NCBI RefSeq assembly: GCF_001982635.1
Contig: NZ_MKFI01000002.1
Coordinates: forward strand, 981,313 to 1,045,312
Direction of reading: 5' to 3'
Length of the DNA stretch: 64,000 bases
Source of the DNA: Bradyrhizobium mercantei
GTDB lineage: Bacteria > Pseudomonadota > Alphaproteobacteria > Rhizobiales > Xanthobacteraceae
A program made the translations under genes and the position numbers. Each line of letters starts with the position of its first letter. The first letter of the stretch is position 1. The notes under the pieces were generated by a model. The model saw nothing but the letters and a program-made list of their open reading frames with translations. It was not told the DNA's origin and did not search any database. Positions 26,322-36,969 of the stretch are shown one piece after another.

Positions 26322-27274
26322 TGCGAGGCCTTGCGGGATGGTGGGGGACGAGGCGCCTTCTTCGGCGGCATGGCGTAGCGCGGAATGATCGCGCCGGGAT
26401 AGCACACCACGACACCGGCCAGCCGATGGCCCGCGCGCGCCGCCTCCTCGGGCTCGGCGCCGTTGAGCCGCGCAGCAAGATAGGCCGCGGCATAACTATC
26501 GCCGGCCGCCGTGGTATCGACCACCGGTTTCGGCAACGGCTCCGCCCTGACCTCGCGCGTCCCACCCGCAGAGCGCACGATGCAGGCCGGCTCGGCAAGC
26601 TTCAGCACGACTTCGGGGCTCGAGATGCCGGCAAGCAGTGCCGTGTTGCTCTCCCCCGGATAGAGCGGCGCCAGATCCTCGGTCGAGGCCAGCACGATAT
26701 CGGCCGTCTCGAACGCATTGCTGAAAGCCTGGCGCGCGACGTTGAGGTCGGGCCAGCCGCGGGCGCGGAAATTGGTATCGAACGCGAACCGGGTGCCGAG
26801 CAGCCGCGCGCGCTTCAGCGCCAACATCAACCGCTCGCGCCCGTCCTCGCGCAGGATCGAGAGCGTGATCGCCGAGAGATAGACGAGGTCGTACGTCGCG
26901 AGCGAGTTCAACAGATCTTCCGTATCGGGCAGGTCCATCAGCTCGCGCGCGGCGGCGCCATCACGCCAGTGGAAGAAGCGCCGCTCGCCCTTGTCGTCGG
27001 TCTGGATCATGTAAAGGCCCGGCAGCTTGCCGGGCAGCCGCGCGACATGCTTGGTGCCGATTCCTTCCGCCGCCCAGCCGGCGATCATCTCATCGCTGAG
27101 CGCATCGTCGCCGAGCGCCGTGATGTAATCGATGTGGACACCGAGCCGGGACAGATAGACCGCGGTGTTGAGCGTGTCGCCGCCATAGAAGCGCGAATAC
27201 AAGCCACCGATCTGCCCGCCAGGGGCCTGGCGCAGCTCGATCATGCATTCGCCGATGCTGGCAACCCTGGTCAT
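26318..27274 (-). CDS. kdgK: 2-keto-3-deoxygluconate (KDG) kinase, PfkB family
   Basis: A 318-residue PfkB-family sugar kinase. It has the N-terminal GGDTLNTAVYLSRLG signature and the C-terminal DTTAAGDSYAAAYLA motif, which holds the catalytic Asp and anion hole (usual DTxGAGD; here DTTAAGD). MIELRQAP and FHWRDGAAARELM are typical of KDG kinases. It phosphorylates 2-keto-3-deoxy sugar acids, feeding the aldolase gene that overlaps its end. A Pro/Lys-rich tail of about 20 residues is unusual but harmless-looking. Confidence 0.92.
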   Translation of the reverse strand: MTRVASIGECMIELRQAPGGQIGGLYSRFYGGDTLNTAVYLSRLGVHIDYITALGDDALSDEMIAGWAAEGIGTKHVARLPGKLPGLYMIQTDDKGERRFFHWRDGAAARELMDLPDTEDLLNSLATYDLVYLSAITLSILREDGRERLMLALKRARLLGTRFAFDTNFRARGWPDLNVARQAFSNAFETADIVLASTEDLAPLYPGESNTALLAGISSPEVVLKLAEPACIVRSAGGTREVRAEPLPKPVVDTTAAGDSYAAAYLAARLNGAEPEEAARAGHRLAGVVVCYPGAIIPRYAMPPKKAPRPPPSRKASQ

Positions 27275-27301
27275 CTCAAGAGCCGCGCTAGCCCGATGAG
27301 C

Positions 27302-28288
27302 TCAGGCGGCGAACTTGCCGCCGAGCTCGTCCTCGATATGGATGCGGATGATGTCGTCGAAGGTCTTCTCGGCGGTGGTGAAGCCGAGCTTCAGCGCGCG
27401 GTCGGTGGCGAAATCGCGCGGCCAGCCCGAGACGATGCCGATGATGGTCGGATCGGGCACCCGCTTGATCCGCGCGGTGACGTTCTTGCCGGCGACGCGC
27501 TCCAGCGCCGCGATCTGCTCACCGACGGTGACCGACATCCCGGGCATGCTGAGATTGCGCCGCGGCCCCATCGCGTTCAGGTCCATGGTGCCGGCATGAA
27601 CCAGGAAACCGACAGCCGACTTCGGCGAGGCGTGCCAATGCCGCACGTCCTCGGAGACCGGCAGCACCGCCTCCTCGCCCGCCAGCGGCTCGCGGATGAT
27701 GTTGGAGAAGAATCCGGACGCCGCCTTGTTCGGCTTGCCCGGGCGCACGCAGATCGTCGGCAGGCGAATCGAGATCCCGTCGAGCAGACCCTTGCGGGTG
27801 TAATCGTTGATCAGGAGCTCGCAGATCGACTTCTGCGTGCCGTAGCTGGTCAGCGGCGTGTGGAAGAACTCATCGCCGATCTTCTCGGGGAACGGTGCGC
27901 CGAATACCGCGATCGAGGACGTGAACACCAGCCGCGGCTTGTAACCGCCGCCGGCCGCACGGATCGCCTCGATCAGATAGCGGGTGCCGTCGAGATTGAT
28001 CCGGTAACCCTTGTCGAACTCCGCCTCCGCCTCGCCCGAGACGATCGCGGCAAGGTGGAAGATCACGTCCGGCCGCTCGGCGATCAGGGGCGCGGCGGCG
28101 CCGGAATCGGCGAAGTCCGACGCGATCACCTTGAGCGGAATGTTCGCGCCCGCGGGCTTCTGCGGCTCGACCACGTCCTGCAGCGTCATCTTGGCGATGT
28201 CGCGATTGCCGAGACGGCCCTCGCGCAGCAAACGCTCGGTCAGCTTGCGGCCGACCATGCCGGCGGCGCCCAGAATCAGAATGTGCAC
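27302..28288 (-). CDS. denD: NAD-dependent epimerase/dehydratase, D-erythronate dehydrogenase (DenD)-like
   Basis: A 328-residue extended SDR. It has the Rossmann motif ILGAAGMVGRKL, the NAD-contact DVIFHLAAIVSGEAEAEFD, and the catalytic Tyr-x-x-x-Lys in SYGTQKSICE. The whole pattern, including RHWHASPKSAVGFL, matches DenD-type proteins, which oxidise four-carbon aldonates or related sugar acids. In this operon it sits between the importer and the KDG kinase, so its substrate may instead be another sugar acid. The family call is firm; the substrate is inferred. Confidence 0.85.
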   Translation of the reverse strand: MHILILGAAGMVGRKLTERLLREGRLGNRDIAKMTLQDVVEPQKPAGANIPLKVIASDFADSGAAAPLIAERPDVIFHLAAIVSGEAEAEFDKGYRINLDGTRYLIEAIRAAGGGYKPRLVFTSSIAVFGAPFPEKIGDEFFHTPLTSYGTQKSICELLINDYTRKGLLDGISIRLPTICVRPGKPNKAASGFFSNIIREPLAGEEAVLPVSEDVRHWHASPKSAVGFLVHAGTMDLNAMGPRRNLSMPGMSVTVGEQIAALERVAGKNVTARIKRVPDPTIIGIVSGWPRDFATDRALKLGFTTAEKTFDDIIRIHIEDELGGKFAA

Positions 28289-28334
28289 GACCCTGCTCCT
28301 TTTCTTGTTCTTCCACGGTCCAAGGCGCGCGCGC

Positions 28335-29243
28335 CTATTCCTTCACGGCGCCGGTCATGGCCGACACATAATGCTCGACGAAGAAGGCGTAAAGAATGAC
28401 CAGCGGCAGCGAGCCGACCAGCGCGCCCGCCATCAACGAGCCCCATTTGTAGATGTCGCCGTCGACGAACTCGTTGACGATCGCAACCGGCACCGTCTTG
28501 TTCGGCGTCGATTGCAGGAACGTCAGCGCATAGATGAACTCGTTCCAGCACAGCGTGAACGAGAAGATGAAGGCGGAGATCAGGCCCGGAATCGCCAGCG
28601 GCACGATGATCTTGACCAGGATCTGCCAGCGCGACGCGCCGTCGATCAGCGCGCATTCCTCGAGCTCATAGGGAATGGTCTTGAAATATCCCATCAGGAG
28701 CCAGGTCGAGAACGGGATCAGCAGCGTCGGGTACACCAGGATCAGCGACAGCGGCGAATCGAAGAGCCCGTAGGCCTGGATCACCGAAGCCAGCGGAATG
28801 AACAGGATCGACGGCGGCACCAGATAGGCGAAGAAGATCAGGACGCCGACAGTCTCCGCACCCTTGAAGCGCAGCCGCGTGATCGCATAGGCCGACAGCA
28901 CGCTGGCGGCGATCGACAGAAACGTGGCGCCGACCGCGACATACATCGTGTTCCAGAGCCAGCGCGGATACTGGGTCTCGAACAGCAGCTTGCTGATGTG
29001 CTTGAAGGTCGGATGGATCACCCAGAACGGGTTGAACTTCTCCATGTCGATGAGCTGCTCGTCCGGTTTGATGGACGTCAGCACCATCCAGTAGAACGGG
29101 AACAGCAGCACCACGAGGATGACGAACAGCGGCAGATACAGCGTGACCACGCGCCGCGGCAGCGACTCCAGGTAGCTCATGCCCTCGGAGGCGTCGCTTG
29201 CGTTCACGGCTGCGGCTTTGGTTTGCAAGGTTGAATCAGTCAT
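28335..29243 (-). CDS. Sugar ABC transporter permease, MalG type
   Basis: A 302-residue inner-membrane permease with six helices. It has the EAA loop PYELEECALIDGASRWQILV (EAA---G pattern with DGAS) and a C-terminal ...TGAVKE tail. An N-terminal cytoplasmic extension precedes VTLYLPLFVILVVLLFPFYW. It overlaps the partner permease gene by eight bases, showing translational coupling. It forms the membrane channel with the MalF-type partner. Confidence 0.92.
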   Translation of the reverse strand: MTDSTLQTKAAAVNASDASEGMSYLESLPRRVVTLYLPLFVILVVLLFPFYWMVLTSIKPDEQLIDMEKFNPFWVIHPTFKHISKLLFETQYPRWLWNTMYVAVGATFLSIAASVLSAYAITRLRFKGAETVGVLIFFAYLVPPSILFIPLASVIQAYGLFDSPLSLILVYPTLLIPFSTWLLMGYFKTIPYELEECALIDGASRWQILVKIIVPLAIPGLISAFIFSFTLCWNEFIYALTFLQSTPNKTVPVAIVNEFVDGDIYKWGSLMAGALVGSLPLVILYAFFVEHYVSAMTGAVKE

Positions 29244-30195
29244 TGCTCGATCCTTGCTGCCACTTGCGGCGTTGCATGCCGAACCAGGAAATGGCGATCG
29301 CCGCGAGCAGGAACGGGATCATCGCGGTAGCGATGGCCGCGCCCTCGCCCAGTCGCCCGCTGATGATGCCGCGCTGATAGCTCAGCGTCGCCATCAGATG
29401 CGTGGCGTTGACCGGACCGCCGCGGGTCAGCGCCCAGATCAACTGGAAGTCGGTGAAGGTGAACAGCACCGAGAACGTCATCACGACGGCGATGATCGGG
29501 GTCAAGAGCGGATAGGTGATGAAGCGGAACCGCTGCCAGTTGGTCGCTCCGTCGAGCGTGGCGGCCTCATAAAGCGACGGCGACACCGTCTGCAGGCCGG
29601 CCAACAGCGTGATCGCGACGAACGGAACGCCGCGCCAGACGTTGGCGAAGATCACGCTCGCCCGCGCCCACTCCGTGTCGCCGAGGAAGTTGATGTTGCT
29701 ATGGATGATGCCGAGTTTGATCAGCGACCAGGAGATGATCGAGAACTGCGAATCGTAAATCCACCAGAACGCGATCGCCGAGAGCACGGTCGGTACGATG
29801 AACGGGATCAGCACGATCGAACGGATGATCGCCTTGAACGGCATGTGCCGGTTCAGGAGCAATGCGAGGTAAAGCCCGATCGCGAATTTGATGGCGCTCG
29901 CGATAAGCGTGTAGAGCAAGGTGTTGAACACCGACAGCCAGAAGATCGAATCGTCCCACAGCCACTGGTAATTCTCGAGACCGATGAAGGCCCCGGCGCG
30001 CCCGATGCGCTCGTCGGTGAAGCTCATCCAGACGCCGAGCCCCAGCGGATAGGCCAGGAACAGGATCAGGAATGCCGCCGTCGGCAGCATGAACCAGAAC
30101 GCCGCCCAATTGCGGTTTCCCTGGAGGCGCGACCACGCCGACGGCTCGCCCGTCGCGGCCGCGCGTGCCGGCATCGATGTCTGGACAGTGCTCAT
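29236..30195 (-). CDS. Sugar ABC transporter permease, MalF type
   Basis: A 319-residue permease with the first helix at FMLPTAAFLILFLAYPLGLG and WMSFTDE typical of this group. The EAA loop is SPSLYEAATLDGATNWQRFR. It pairs with the MalG-type permease, whose start overlaps its end. The substrate is a sugar or sugar derivative, by family and operon. Confidence 0.92.
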   Translation of the reverse strand: MSTVQTSMPARAAATGEPSAWSRLQGNRNWAAFWFMLPTAAFLILFLAYPLGLGVWMSFTDERIGRAGAFIGLENYQWLWDDSIFWLSVFNTLLYTLIASAIKFAIGLYLALLLNRHMPFKAIIRSIVLIPFIVPTVLSAIAFWWIYDSQFSIISWSLIKLGIIHSNINFLGDTEWARASVIFANVWRGVPFVAITLLAGLQTVSPSLYEAATLDGATNWQRFRFITYPLLTPIIAVVMTFSVLFTFTDFQLIWALTRGGPVNATHLMATLSYQRGIISGRLGEGAAIATAMIPFLLAAIAISWFGMQRRKWQQGSSND

Positions 30196-30302
30196 TCGCT
30201 CTCAGCTCCAAACCGGACGACGACACCCGACCAGTCCTGGCCGGGCGCCGCCCCGATTGCTTCAATCTCGACAGCCGGCGCCATTGCCGCGCCGGCCCTC
30301 GC

Positions 30303-31625
30303 TCAGCGGAAGATGCGCTTGGCCGCGCGCTCGGCCGAGGCCATCGCGGTCTTCACATCCTCGCGGCCAGTGCAGTAGTTCGCAAACATGTCGACGACGA
30401 CGAAGTCGGCGATCGCGGCCGCCGCGTTCTCGCTCATCTGCGCCTCGCCTGCCGGGGTCGACGCGGTCTGGGCCACGCTCTGATACGGCGTCGTCTTCGG
30501 ATCCGCAGTCCAGACCGGGTTCTTGTCGTAGCCGAGCAGGAAGTGCGACAGGTAGCCCTGCGCCGCCTCGATCCAGGGATTGAACTGATCAGGCTCCAGC
30601 ATGAAGGCGGTGAACGCCTTGCAGGTCTGCGGATATTTCGAGAAGTTGAAGATCAGGATCGGGAAGCCGAGATGCAGCTCGCGCGTCTTGCCGTCGAGAC
30701 CGGCGGGCAGATGGGCGTGGTTCATGTCCTCGGCGATCTGCGGATTTTCCTTCTTCGCCGTGACATAGATCGAAATGCCGTTCACGGTGAGATGCAGCTG
30801 GCCGGCGAGGAACGCCTTGTTGTTGGAGCTGTCGTTCCACGACGCGGTGCCCGGCACGAAATTATCGTACAGGCCCTTGACGTATTCGAGCGACTTCGCC
30901 GTCTCCGGCGAATTGACGACAACCTTGTTGTCCTTGTCGATCAGCTTGCCGCCATGGGCCCACAGCGCCCAGTGCAGCCAGCCGTTGGCGTCGCCCGAGG
31001 CGTGGCCGAGCGCCATGCCGGCCGGGGTGCCGTTCTTGTTCATGCCCTTCACAAGATCCGCGAAGCCGCCGAGATCCTTCGGGAACGTCTTGTGGCCCGC
31101 CTTCTCGGCGGCCGCGACACGATAATTGACCAACCCGCCGGTGGCCGCGACCGGAATGCCGATCCACTTGCCGTTCAGCATGCCGTAGGCCTTGCCGGAA
31201 TCGGCCCAGCCGCCGCACTTCTTGCCGAGATAATCGGCGACGTCGGTGACGTCGACGCACTTGCTCGGGAACAGGAAGGGCAGCGAATAGAGGCCCCAGA
31301 CCATGTCGAGGCCCTGCCCCGTGTTGGCCGCGACCGACGCCTTCGGCTGGATGTCGTCGTAGGATTCGTTGGAGACGTTGATCGTGACGTTGTTGGCCTT
31401 CTGGAAGGCGTCGACGATCTTCATGAACGCGACGTCTTCGGCCTCCACGAAGCGCTTCCAGCGCAGCAGATTGATCTTGGCGCCCGGCTCCGGCTTCCAT
31501 TGCGCGGTCTGGGCCCAGGCCTTGGCATAGCCGAGCAGCTGATCGCTCGACATCGTTGCCGCGGCGGCCAGCATCGTGGCGCCACCCTTGAGCAGCGAAC
31601 GGCGGTCAGTGTTGAAGATGGACAT
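30303..31625 (-). CDS. Sugar ABC transporter substrate-binding protein, Tat-type signal
   Basis: A 440-residue extracellular solute-binding protein of cluster B type. The N-terminus, FNTDRRSLLKGGATMLAAAA, has the twin-arginine pattern RRSLLKG, so export in folded form by Tat is likely, with cleavage near residues 35-40. The mature part holds DMVWGLYSLPFLF and GKWIGIPVAATGGLVNY, typical sugar-binding folds. ATG 31625 was chosen for its GGGAGAG site; a TTG two codons upstream is too close. It lies between the ATPase and permease genes. The bound sugar is not predictable by eye. Confidence 0.9.
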   Translation of the reverse strand: MSIFNTDRRSLLKGGATMLAAAATMSSDQLLGYAKAWAQTAQWKPEPGAKINLLRWKRFVEAEDVAFMKIVDAFQKANNVTINVSNESYDDIQPKASVAANTGQGLDMVWGLYSLPFLFPSKCVDVTDVADYLGKKCGGWADSGKAYGMLNGKWIGIPVAATGGLVNYRVAAAEKAGHKTFPKDLGGFADLVKGMNKNGTPAGMALGHASGDANGWLHWALWAHGGKLIDKDNKVVVNSPETAKSLEYVKGLYDNFVPGTASWNDSSNNKAFLAGQLHLTVNGISIYVTAKKENPQIAEDMNHAHLPAGLDGKTRELHLGFPILIFNFSKYPQTCKAFTAFMLEPDQFNPWIEAAQGYLSHFLLGYDKNPVWTADPKTTPYQSVAQTASTPAGEAQMSENAAAAIADFVVVDMFANYCTGREDVKTAMASAERAAKRIFR

Positions 31626-31738
31626 TGGCAATTCTCTCCCGATTTTTGGTTGTTGTTCAGAAATGATTCCTGCCGTCTGCTACGCCACGGCCGAAATCCC
31701 GGTCGAAATGATGCACTGACGAAACGTGCGGGCCGCGG

Positions 31739-32806
<1,068 letters not shown>

Positions 32807-32954
32807 CCACTTCCCTCCTCAAGTTCCCGACAGCGTACGACGAGTGCCGTCACCGCTCTGTTTTGTTCTGACCGCGCTGGGTGCGCCGCACTGTTGGACT
32901 GACGTTATTGTCCGCAGTTTATCCGGTTTTGGCAATCGTTCGATTAGCAATCGC

Positions 32955-32970
32955 TTGGTAGCGCTGTCAA
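32955..32970. promoter_or_regulatory. Putative LacI-family operator 1
   Basis: TTGGTAGCGCTGTCAA is a near-palindrome centred on AGCGCT, the layout of LacI-family operators. It lies between the divergent ABC importer operon and the regulator gene at 33012, so binding could repress both. A second match occurs at 34089. Confidence 0.65.
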
Positions 32971-33011
32971 TATCGGTTTGTCTGCGACCATCGTCGTGAT
33001 ATGAGCGCTAA

Positions 33012-34040
33012 ATGGCCCGAAAACGCATCACGCCAGGCAAGATCCGGCTCGCCGAAGTCGCAAAACTCGCCGGCGTCAGCCCGATTACGGCCTCGCGCTT
33101 CTTCAGGAATCCGGAAGCGCTCTCGGCCGGCAAACGCGCCAGGGTCGAAAGTGCGGCAAAAGAGCTCGGTTACGTGCCCAATCTCGCGGCACGCGCGCTT
33201 GCGTCGCAGCGTACCGAGGTGATCGGTGTCCTGATCCCGTCGCTGACCAACAATGTGTTCTCCGATGTGCTGCGCGGCATCTATGACGCGCTCGACGGCA
33301 GCCGCTACAGCATCCAGCTCGCCAACACCCGCTACAGCATCCTGCAGGAAGAGCGGCTGTTGCGTCTTTTTCTGGCACAGAAGCCGGCAGGCCTGATCGT
33401 CACCGGGATCAATCAGACCCCCGATTCACGCGCCATCATGGAGACGGTCGATTGCCCGATCGTCCAGATCATGGAGGTCGGCCCTTCGCCGATCGACATG
33501 ATGATCGGATTCTCGCATTTTGACGCGGCAAAAGCCGCGATCGGCCATCTGCTCGCGCAGGGCTACCGCCGGATCGGCTTCCTCGGCGCGCGGATGGATC
33601 CGCGGGTGCAGCGCCGGCTCGACGGTTATCGCGCTGCGATGACGGACGCCGCGCTATTCGATCCCCAGCTCATTGTCACCACGGCGATCCCGACCTCGGT
33701 GACGCTGGGCGGAACGTTGTTTGCCGACCTGCTCGCCAAGGCACCGGACATCGACGCGGTGTTCTGCGTCAATGACGACCTCGCGCTCGGCGCGCTGTTC
33801 GAATGCAAGCGGCGCCACATGGCGGTGCCGGGGCAGATGGCCATCGTCGGCTTCAACGACCTCGAATTCATGGCGTCGAGCGAGCCGACCCTGAGCAGCG
33901 TGCGCACCAATCGCTACGAAATGGGCAGAAACGCTGCCACGATGGTGATCGAGACGCTGGAAGGCCACCGGCCGGCGGAGGCCGTCGTCGATCTCGGCTT
34001 CAGCGTCATGGAACGGCAAAGCTCGGCGCGACGCGGCTGA
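33012..34040 (+). CDS. LacI-family transcriptional regulator
   Basis: A 342-residue LacI/GntR-like regulator. The N-terminal helix-turn-helix is RLAEVAKLAGVSPITASRFF, with the hinge helix NLAARALASQRTEVIG. The periplasmic-binding-like effector domain follows, from VLIPSLTNNVFSDVLRGIYD onward. It is divergent from the importer operon and about 210 bases before the dehydratase. Matching operators lie on both sides, so it is the likely local regulator, released by a sugar acid or its breakdown product. Confidence 0.93.
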   Translation: MARKRITPGKIRLAEVAKLAGVSPITASRFFRNPEALSAGKRARVESAAKELGYVPNLAARALASQRTEVIGVLIPSLTNNVFSDVLRGIYDALDGSRYSIQLANTRYSILQEERLLRLFLAQKPAGLIVTGINQTPDSRAIMETVDCPIVQIMEVGPSPIDMMIGFSHFDAAKAAIGHLLAQGYRRIGFLGARMDPRVQRRLDGYRAAMTDAALFDPQLIVTTAIPTSVTLGGTLFADLLAKAPDIDAVFCVNDDLALGALFECKRRHMAVPGQMAIVGFNDLEFMASSEPTLSSVRTNRYEMGRNAATMVIETLEGHRPAEAVVDLGFSVMERQSSARRG

Positions 34041-34088
34041 CATCCGTCCGACACCAACCTGTCACAAGGGACGCGAAAAATGACAAAA

Positions 34089-34102
34089 TGGTAGCGCAAC
34101 CA
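34089..34102. promoter_or_regulatory. Putative LacI-family operator 2
   Basis: TGGTAGCGCAACCA is a near-perfect palindrome (TGGTAGC against TGGTTGC read from the other strand). It shares TGGTAGCGC with operator 1 and lies 150 bases upstream of the dehydratase start, tying the plus-strand genes to the same regulator. Confidence 0.65.
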
Positions 34103-34252
34103 AGTGCCTTCAACTAAGGTCCAATCCATCAAGCGAAACACCTGTGCGTGATCGTCGAGGTTTGTAATGCGCGACGATTTGCGCGAGGTAGAACAACGTT
34201 GAACCAGAGCCCTTGAATGGGCCCATCAAGAATTGCATTGCGGGAGAAACCA

Positions 34253-36091
34253 ATGACAAAACCCCACACCAACGGGCACGGCGCCGCAGGCGAGGCCACC
34301 AAGGGCAAGGGCCGCAGGCTCCGCTCCCAGGAATGGTTCGACAACCCGCATAATCCGGGCATGACCGCGCTCTATCTCGAGCGCTATCTCAATTACGGCC
34401 TGACGCGCGAGGAATTGCAGTCCGGCAAGCCGATCATCGGCATCGCGCAAACCGGCAACGATCTGTCGCCCTGCAACCGGCATCACCTCGAGCTTGCGGA
34501 CCGCGTCCGCGAGGGTATCCGCGCCGCCGGCGGCATTGCGATGGAGTTTCCGACCCATCCGATCCAGGAAACCGGCAAGCGCCCGACCGCGGCGCTCGAC
34601 CGCAACCTCGCCTATCTCGGCCTCGTCGAGGTGCTGTTCGGCTACCCGCTCGATGGCGTGGTGCTGACCACCGGCTGCGACAAGACCACCCCGGCCTGCA
34701 TGATGGCGGCGGCAACCGTCAATCTGCCGTCGATCGTGCTGTCGGGCGGGCCGATGCTGAACGGCTGGCACGAGGGCCAGCGCACCGGCTCTGGCACCGT
34801 GGTATGGAAGGCGCGTGAGCGGCTCGCCGCGGGCGAGATCGACTATGAGCAGTTCATCGAGATCGTGGCCTCCTCGGCGCCGTCGGTCGGCCATTGCAAC
34901 ACGATGGGCACCGCCTCCACGATGAACTCGCTCGCGGAAGCGCTCGGCTTCTCGCTGCCGGGCTGCGCGGCGATCCCGGCGCCCTATCGCGAGCGCGGCC
35001 AGATCGCCTACGAGACCGGCAAGCGCATCGTCGACATGGTCTGGGAAGACCTCAAGCCATCGGATTTCCTGACCCGCGAGGCGTTCGAGAACTGCATCGT
35101 GGTCAACTCCGCGATCGGCGGCTCGACCAACGCGCCGATCCACATCAACGCGCTGGCGCGCCATGTCGGCGTCGAGCTGTCGATCGACGACTGGCAGAAA
35201 TATGGCCACGACGTGCCACTTTTGGTGAATATGCAGCCGGCCGGTTTCTACCTCGGCGAGGAGTATCACCGGGCCGGCGGCGTGCCCTCGGTGGTGCGCG
35301 AGCTGATCAAGCACAAGCGCATCCATGAAGGCGCCCTCACCGTTAACGGCCGCACCATGGGCGAGAACTGCAAGGAAGCACCGCAGCCCGACAACGACGT
35401 GATCTGGGGCTACGACAAGCCGCTGGTGAAGGATGCCGGCTTTCTGGTCTTGCGCGGCAATCTCTTCGATTCCGCGATCATGAAGACCAGCGTGATCTCG
35501 AAGGAATTCCGCGATCGCTACCTGTCCAACCCGAAGGACCTCAACGCCTTCGAGGGCCGCGCCATCGTGTTCGAGGGCCCGGAGGACTATCACGCACGGA
35601 TCGAGGATCCCGCGCTCGACATCGACGAGCACTGCGTCCTGTTCGTCCGCGGCACCGGCCCGATCGGCTATCCCGGCGGCGCCGAGGTCGTGAACATGCA
35701 GCCGCCGGCGGCGCTGATCAAACGCGGCATCCTGTCCCTGCCCTGCATCGGCGACGGGCGGCAGTCCGGTACCTCGGGCTCGCCCTCGATCCTCAACGCC
35801 TCGCCGGAAGCCGCCGCCGATGGCGGGCTTGCGATCCTCAAGACCGACGACAAGGTGCGCATCGACCTCAACAAGGGCAGCGCCAACATCATGATCTCGG
35901 AGGACGAGCTGCGCACCCGCCGCGCCGAGCTGAAGGCCAAGGGCGGCTTCCCGCACCCGGCCAACCAGACGCCGTGGCAGGAGCTCTACCGGCAGACCGT
36001 CGGTCAGCACGCGACCGGCGCCTGTCTCGAGCTCGCAACGCGCTACCACGACATTGCCGGCAAGGTCGGCGTGGCGCGGGATAACCACTAG
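34253..36091 (+). CDS. IlvD/Edd-family aldonate dehydratase, D-xylonate dehydratase-like
   Basis: A 612-residue iron-sulfur dehydratase. The cluster cysteines are in [18 protein letters not shown] and [14 protein letters not shown]. Phrases [18 protein letters not shown] and [12 protein letters not shown] match the Caulobacter XylD (D-xylonate dehydratase) branch, as recalled from memory, more than arabonate or gluconate dehydratases. It converts an aldonate to a 2-keto-3-deoxy acid. ATG 34253 follows CGGGAGAAACCA; a start 12 codons upstream lacks a site. KDG kinase and KDPG aldolase in the divergent operon would use a six-carbon product, so the true substrate may be a hexonate. It probably belongs to the same LacI regulon. 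Confidence 0.9.
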   Translation: MTKPHTNGHGAAGEATKGKGRRLRSQEWFDNPHNPGMTALYLERYLNYGLTREELQSGKPIIGIAQTGNDLSPCNRHHLELADRVREGIRAAGGIAMEFPTHPIQETGKRPTAALDRNLAYLGLVEVLFGYPLDGVVLTTGCDKTTPACMMAAATVNLPSIVLSGGPMLNGWHEGQRTGSGTVVWKARERLAAGEIDYEQFIEIVASSAPSVGHCNTMGTASTMNSLAEALGFSLPGCAAIPAPYRERGQIAYETGKRIVDMVWEDLKPSDFLTREAFENCIVVNSAIGGSTNAPIHINALARHVGVELSIDDWQKYGHDVPLLVNMQPAGFYLGEEYHRAGGVPSVVRELIKHKRIHEGALTVNGRTMGENCKEAPQPDNDVIWGYDKPLVKDAGFLVLRGNLFDSAIMKTSVISKEFRDRYLSNPKDLNAFEGRAIVFEGPEDYHARIEDPALDIDEHCVLFVRGTGPIGYPGGAEVVNMQPPAALIKRGILSLPCIGDGRQSGTSGSPSILNASPEAAADGGLAILKTDDKVRIDLNKGSANIMISEDELRTRRAELKAKGGFPHPANQTPWQELYRQTVGQHATGACLELATRYHDIAGKVGVARDNH

Positions 36092-36103
36092 AGCATCGAA
36101 GCT

Positions 36104-36176
36104 GTCATTGCCGGGCTTGACCCGGCAATCCATCGCTCTTCGCAAGATGGATGCGCGGGTCAAGCCCGCGCATGAC
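36104..36176. repeat. Intergenic inverted repeat (GTCATTGCCGGGCTTG family) inside an operon
   Basis: Begins GTCATTGCCGGGCTTGACCC and ends GGGTCAAGCCCGCGCATGAC, with an ATCCATC/GATGGAT inner pair. It sits between the dehydratase and the first SDR gene, a place where a hairpin may lower downstream expression. Confidence 0.8.
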
Positions 36177-36212
36177 GCCGGAAAAACCTGCCAGAGCTAA
36201 AGGAAGAAACGC

Positions 36213-36944
36213 ATGTCAGACAGACTGAAGGGAAAGCGCGCCGTCGTCACCGCCGCAGCGGCCGGCATCGGGCGCGCATGCGCGATCGCATTCGCCCATG
36301 AAGGCGCGACCGTGATTGCCACCGACATCAACGAGAGCGGCATCGCCACGCTGGGCAAGGACGGCATCGCCGAGACCGCCCGGCTCGACGTTCGCAGCAC
36401 CGCTGACGTCAACAGCTTCGCCAAGCGCGTCGGCAAGATCGACGTCCTGCTCAATGCGGCGGGCTTCGTGCATCACGGCACCATTCTGGAGTGCTCCGAC
36501 GAAGACTTCGACTTCTCGTTCGATCTCAACGTCAAATCCATGCATCGGACCATCAAGGCATTTCTGCCCGCAATGCTGGCAGGCGGCGGCGGCAGCATCG
36601 TCAACATTTCGTCCTGCGCAGCGTTGCGGCCGCCGGCCAATCGCTACGTCTACAGTGCGTCGAAGGCCGCGGTTTCGCTGCTGACGCGCGCGGTCGCGCT
36701 CGACTTCATCACCCAGGGCATCCGCTGCAACGCGATCTGCCCCGGCACCGTCGAGACGCCCTCGATGCTGGAGCGCGCAGCTGCCGCGGGTCCGGACGGG
36801 CGCGAGAAGTTCGTCGCCCGCCAGAAGATGGGCCGGCTCGGCACCGCCGAGGAGATCGCGGCCATGGCTGTGTATCTTGCAAGCGACGAAGCCGCATTCA
36901 CCACCGGCGTCGACATGGTCGTCGACGGCGGGTTCATGCTCTGA
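36213..36944 (+). CDS. SDR oxidoreductase, 2-keto-3-deoxy-L-fuconate dehydrogenase/DHRS6-like
   Basis: A 243-residue classical SDR. The cofactor motif reads VTAAAAGIGRA (Ala for the first Gly), as in DHRS6-like enzymes, and NAAGFVHHG stands for the NNAG strand. The active site has NISSCAALRPPANRYVYSASKAA, with Ser and Tyr-x-x-x-Lys. Relatives oxidise 2-keto-3-deoxy acids such as L-KDF, or hydroxybutyrate. Placed after an aldonate dehydratase, oxidation of the 2-keto-3-deoxy product is plausible and would give a non-phosphorylative branch next to the kinase/aldolase route. This is inference from position. Confidence 0.82.
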   Translation: MSDRLKGKRAVVTAAAAGIGRACAIAFAHEGATVIATDINESGIATLGKDGIAETARLDVRSTADVNSFAKRVGKIDVLLNAAGFVHHGTILECSDEDFDFSFDLNVKSMHRTIKAFLPAMLAGGGGSIVNISSCAALRPPANRYVYSASKAAVSLLTRAVALDFITQGIRCNAICPGTVETPSMLERAAAAGPDGREKFVARQKMGRLGTAEEIAAMAVYLASDEAAFTTGVDMVVDGGFML

Positions 36945-36969
36945 CGTCCCCGATCAAAAGGCATTCAGC

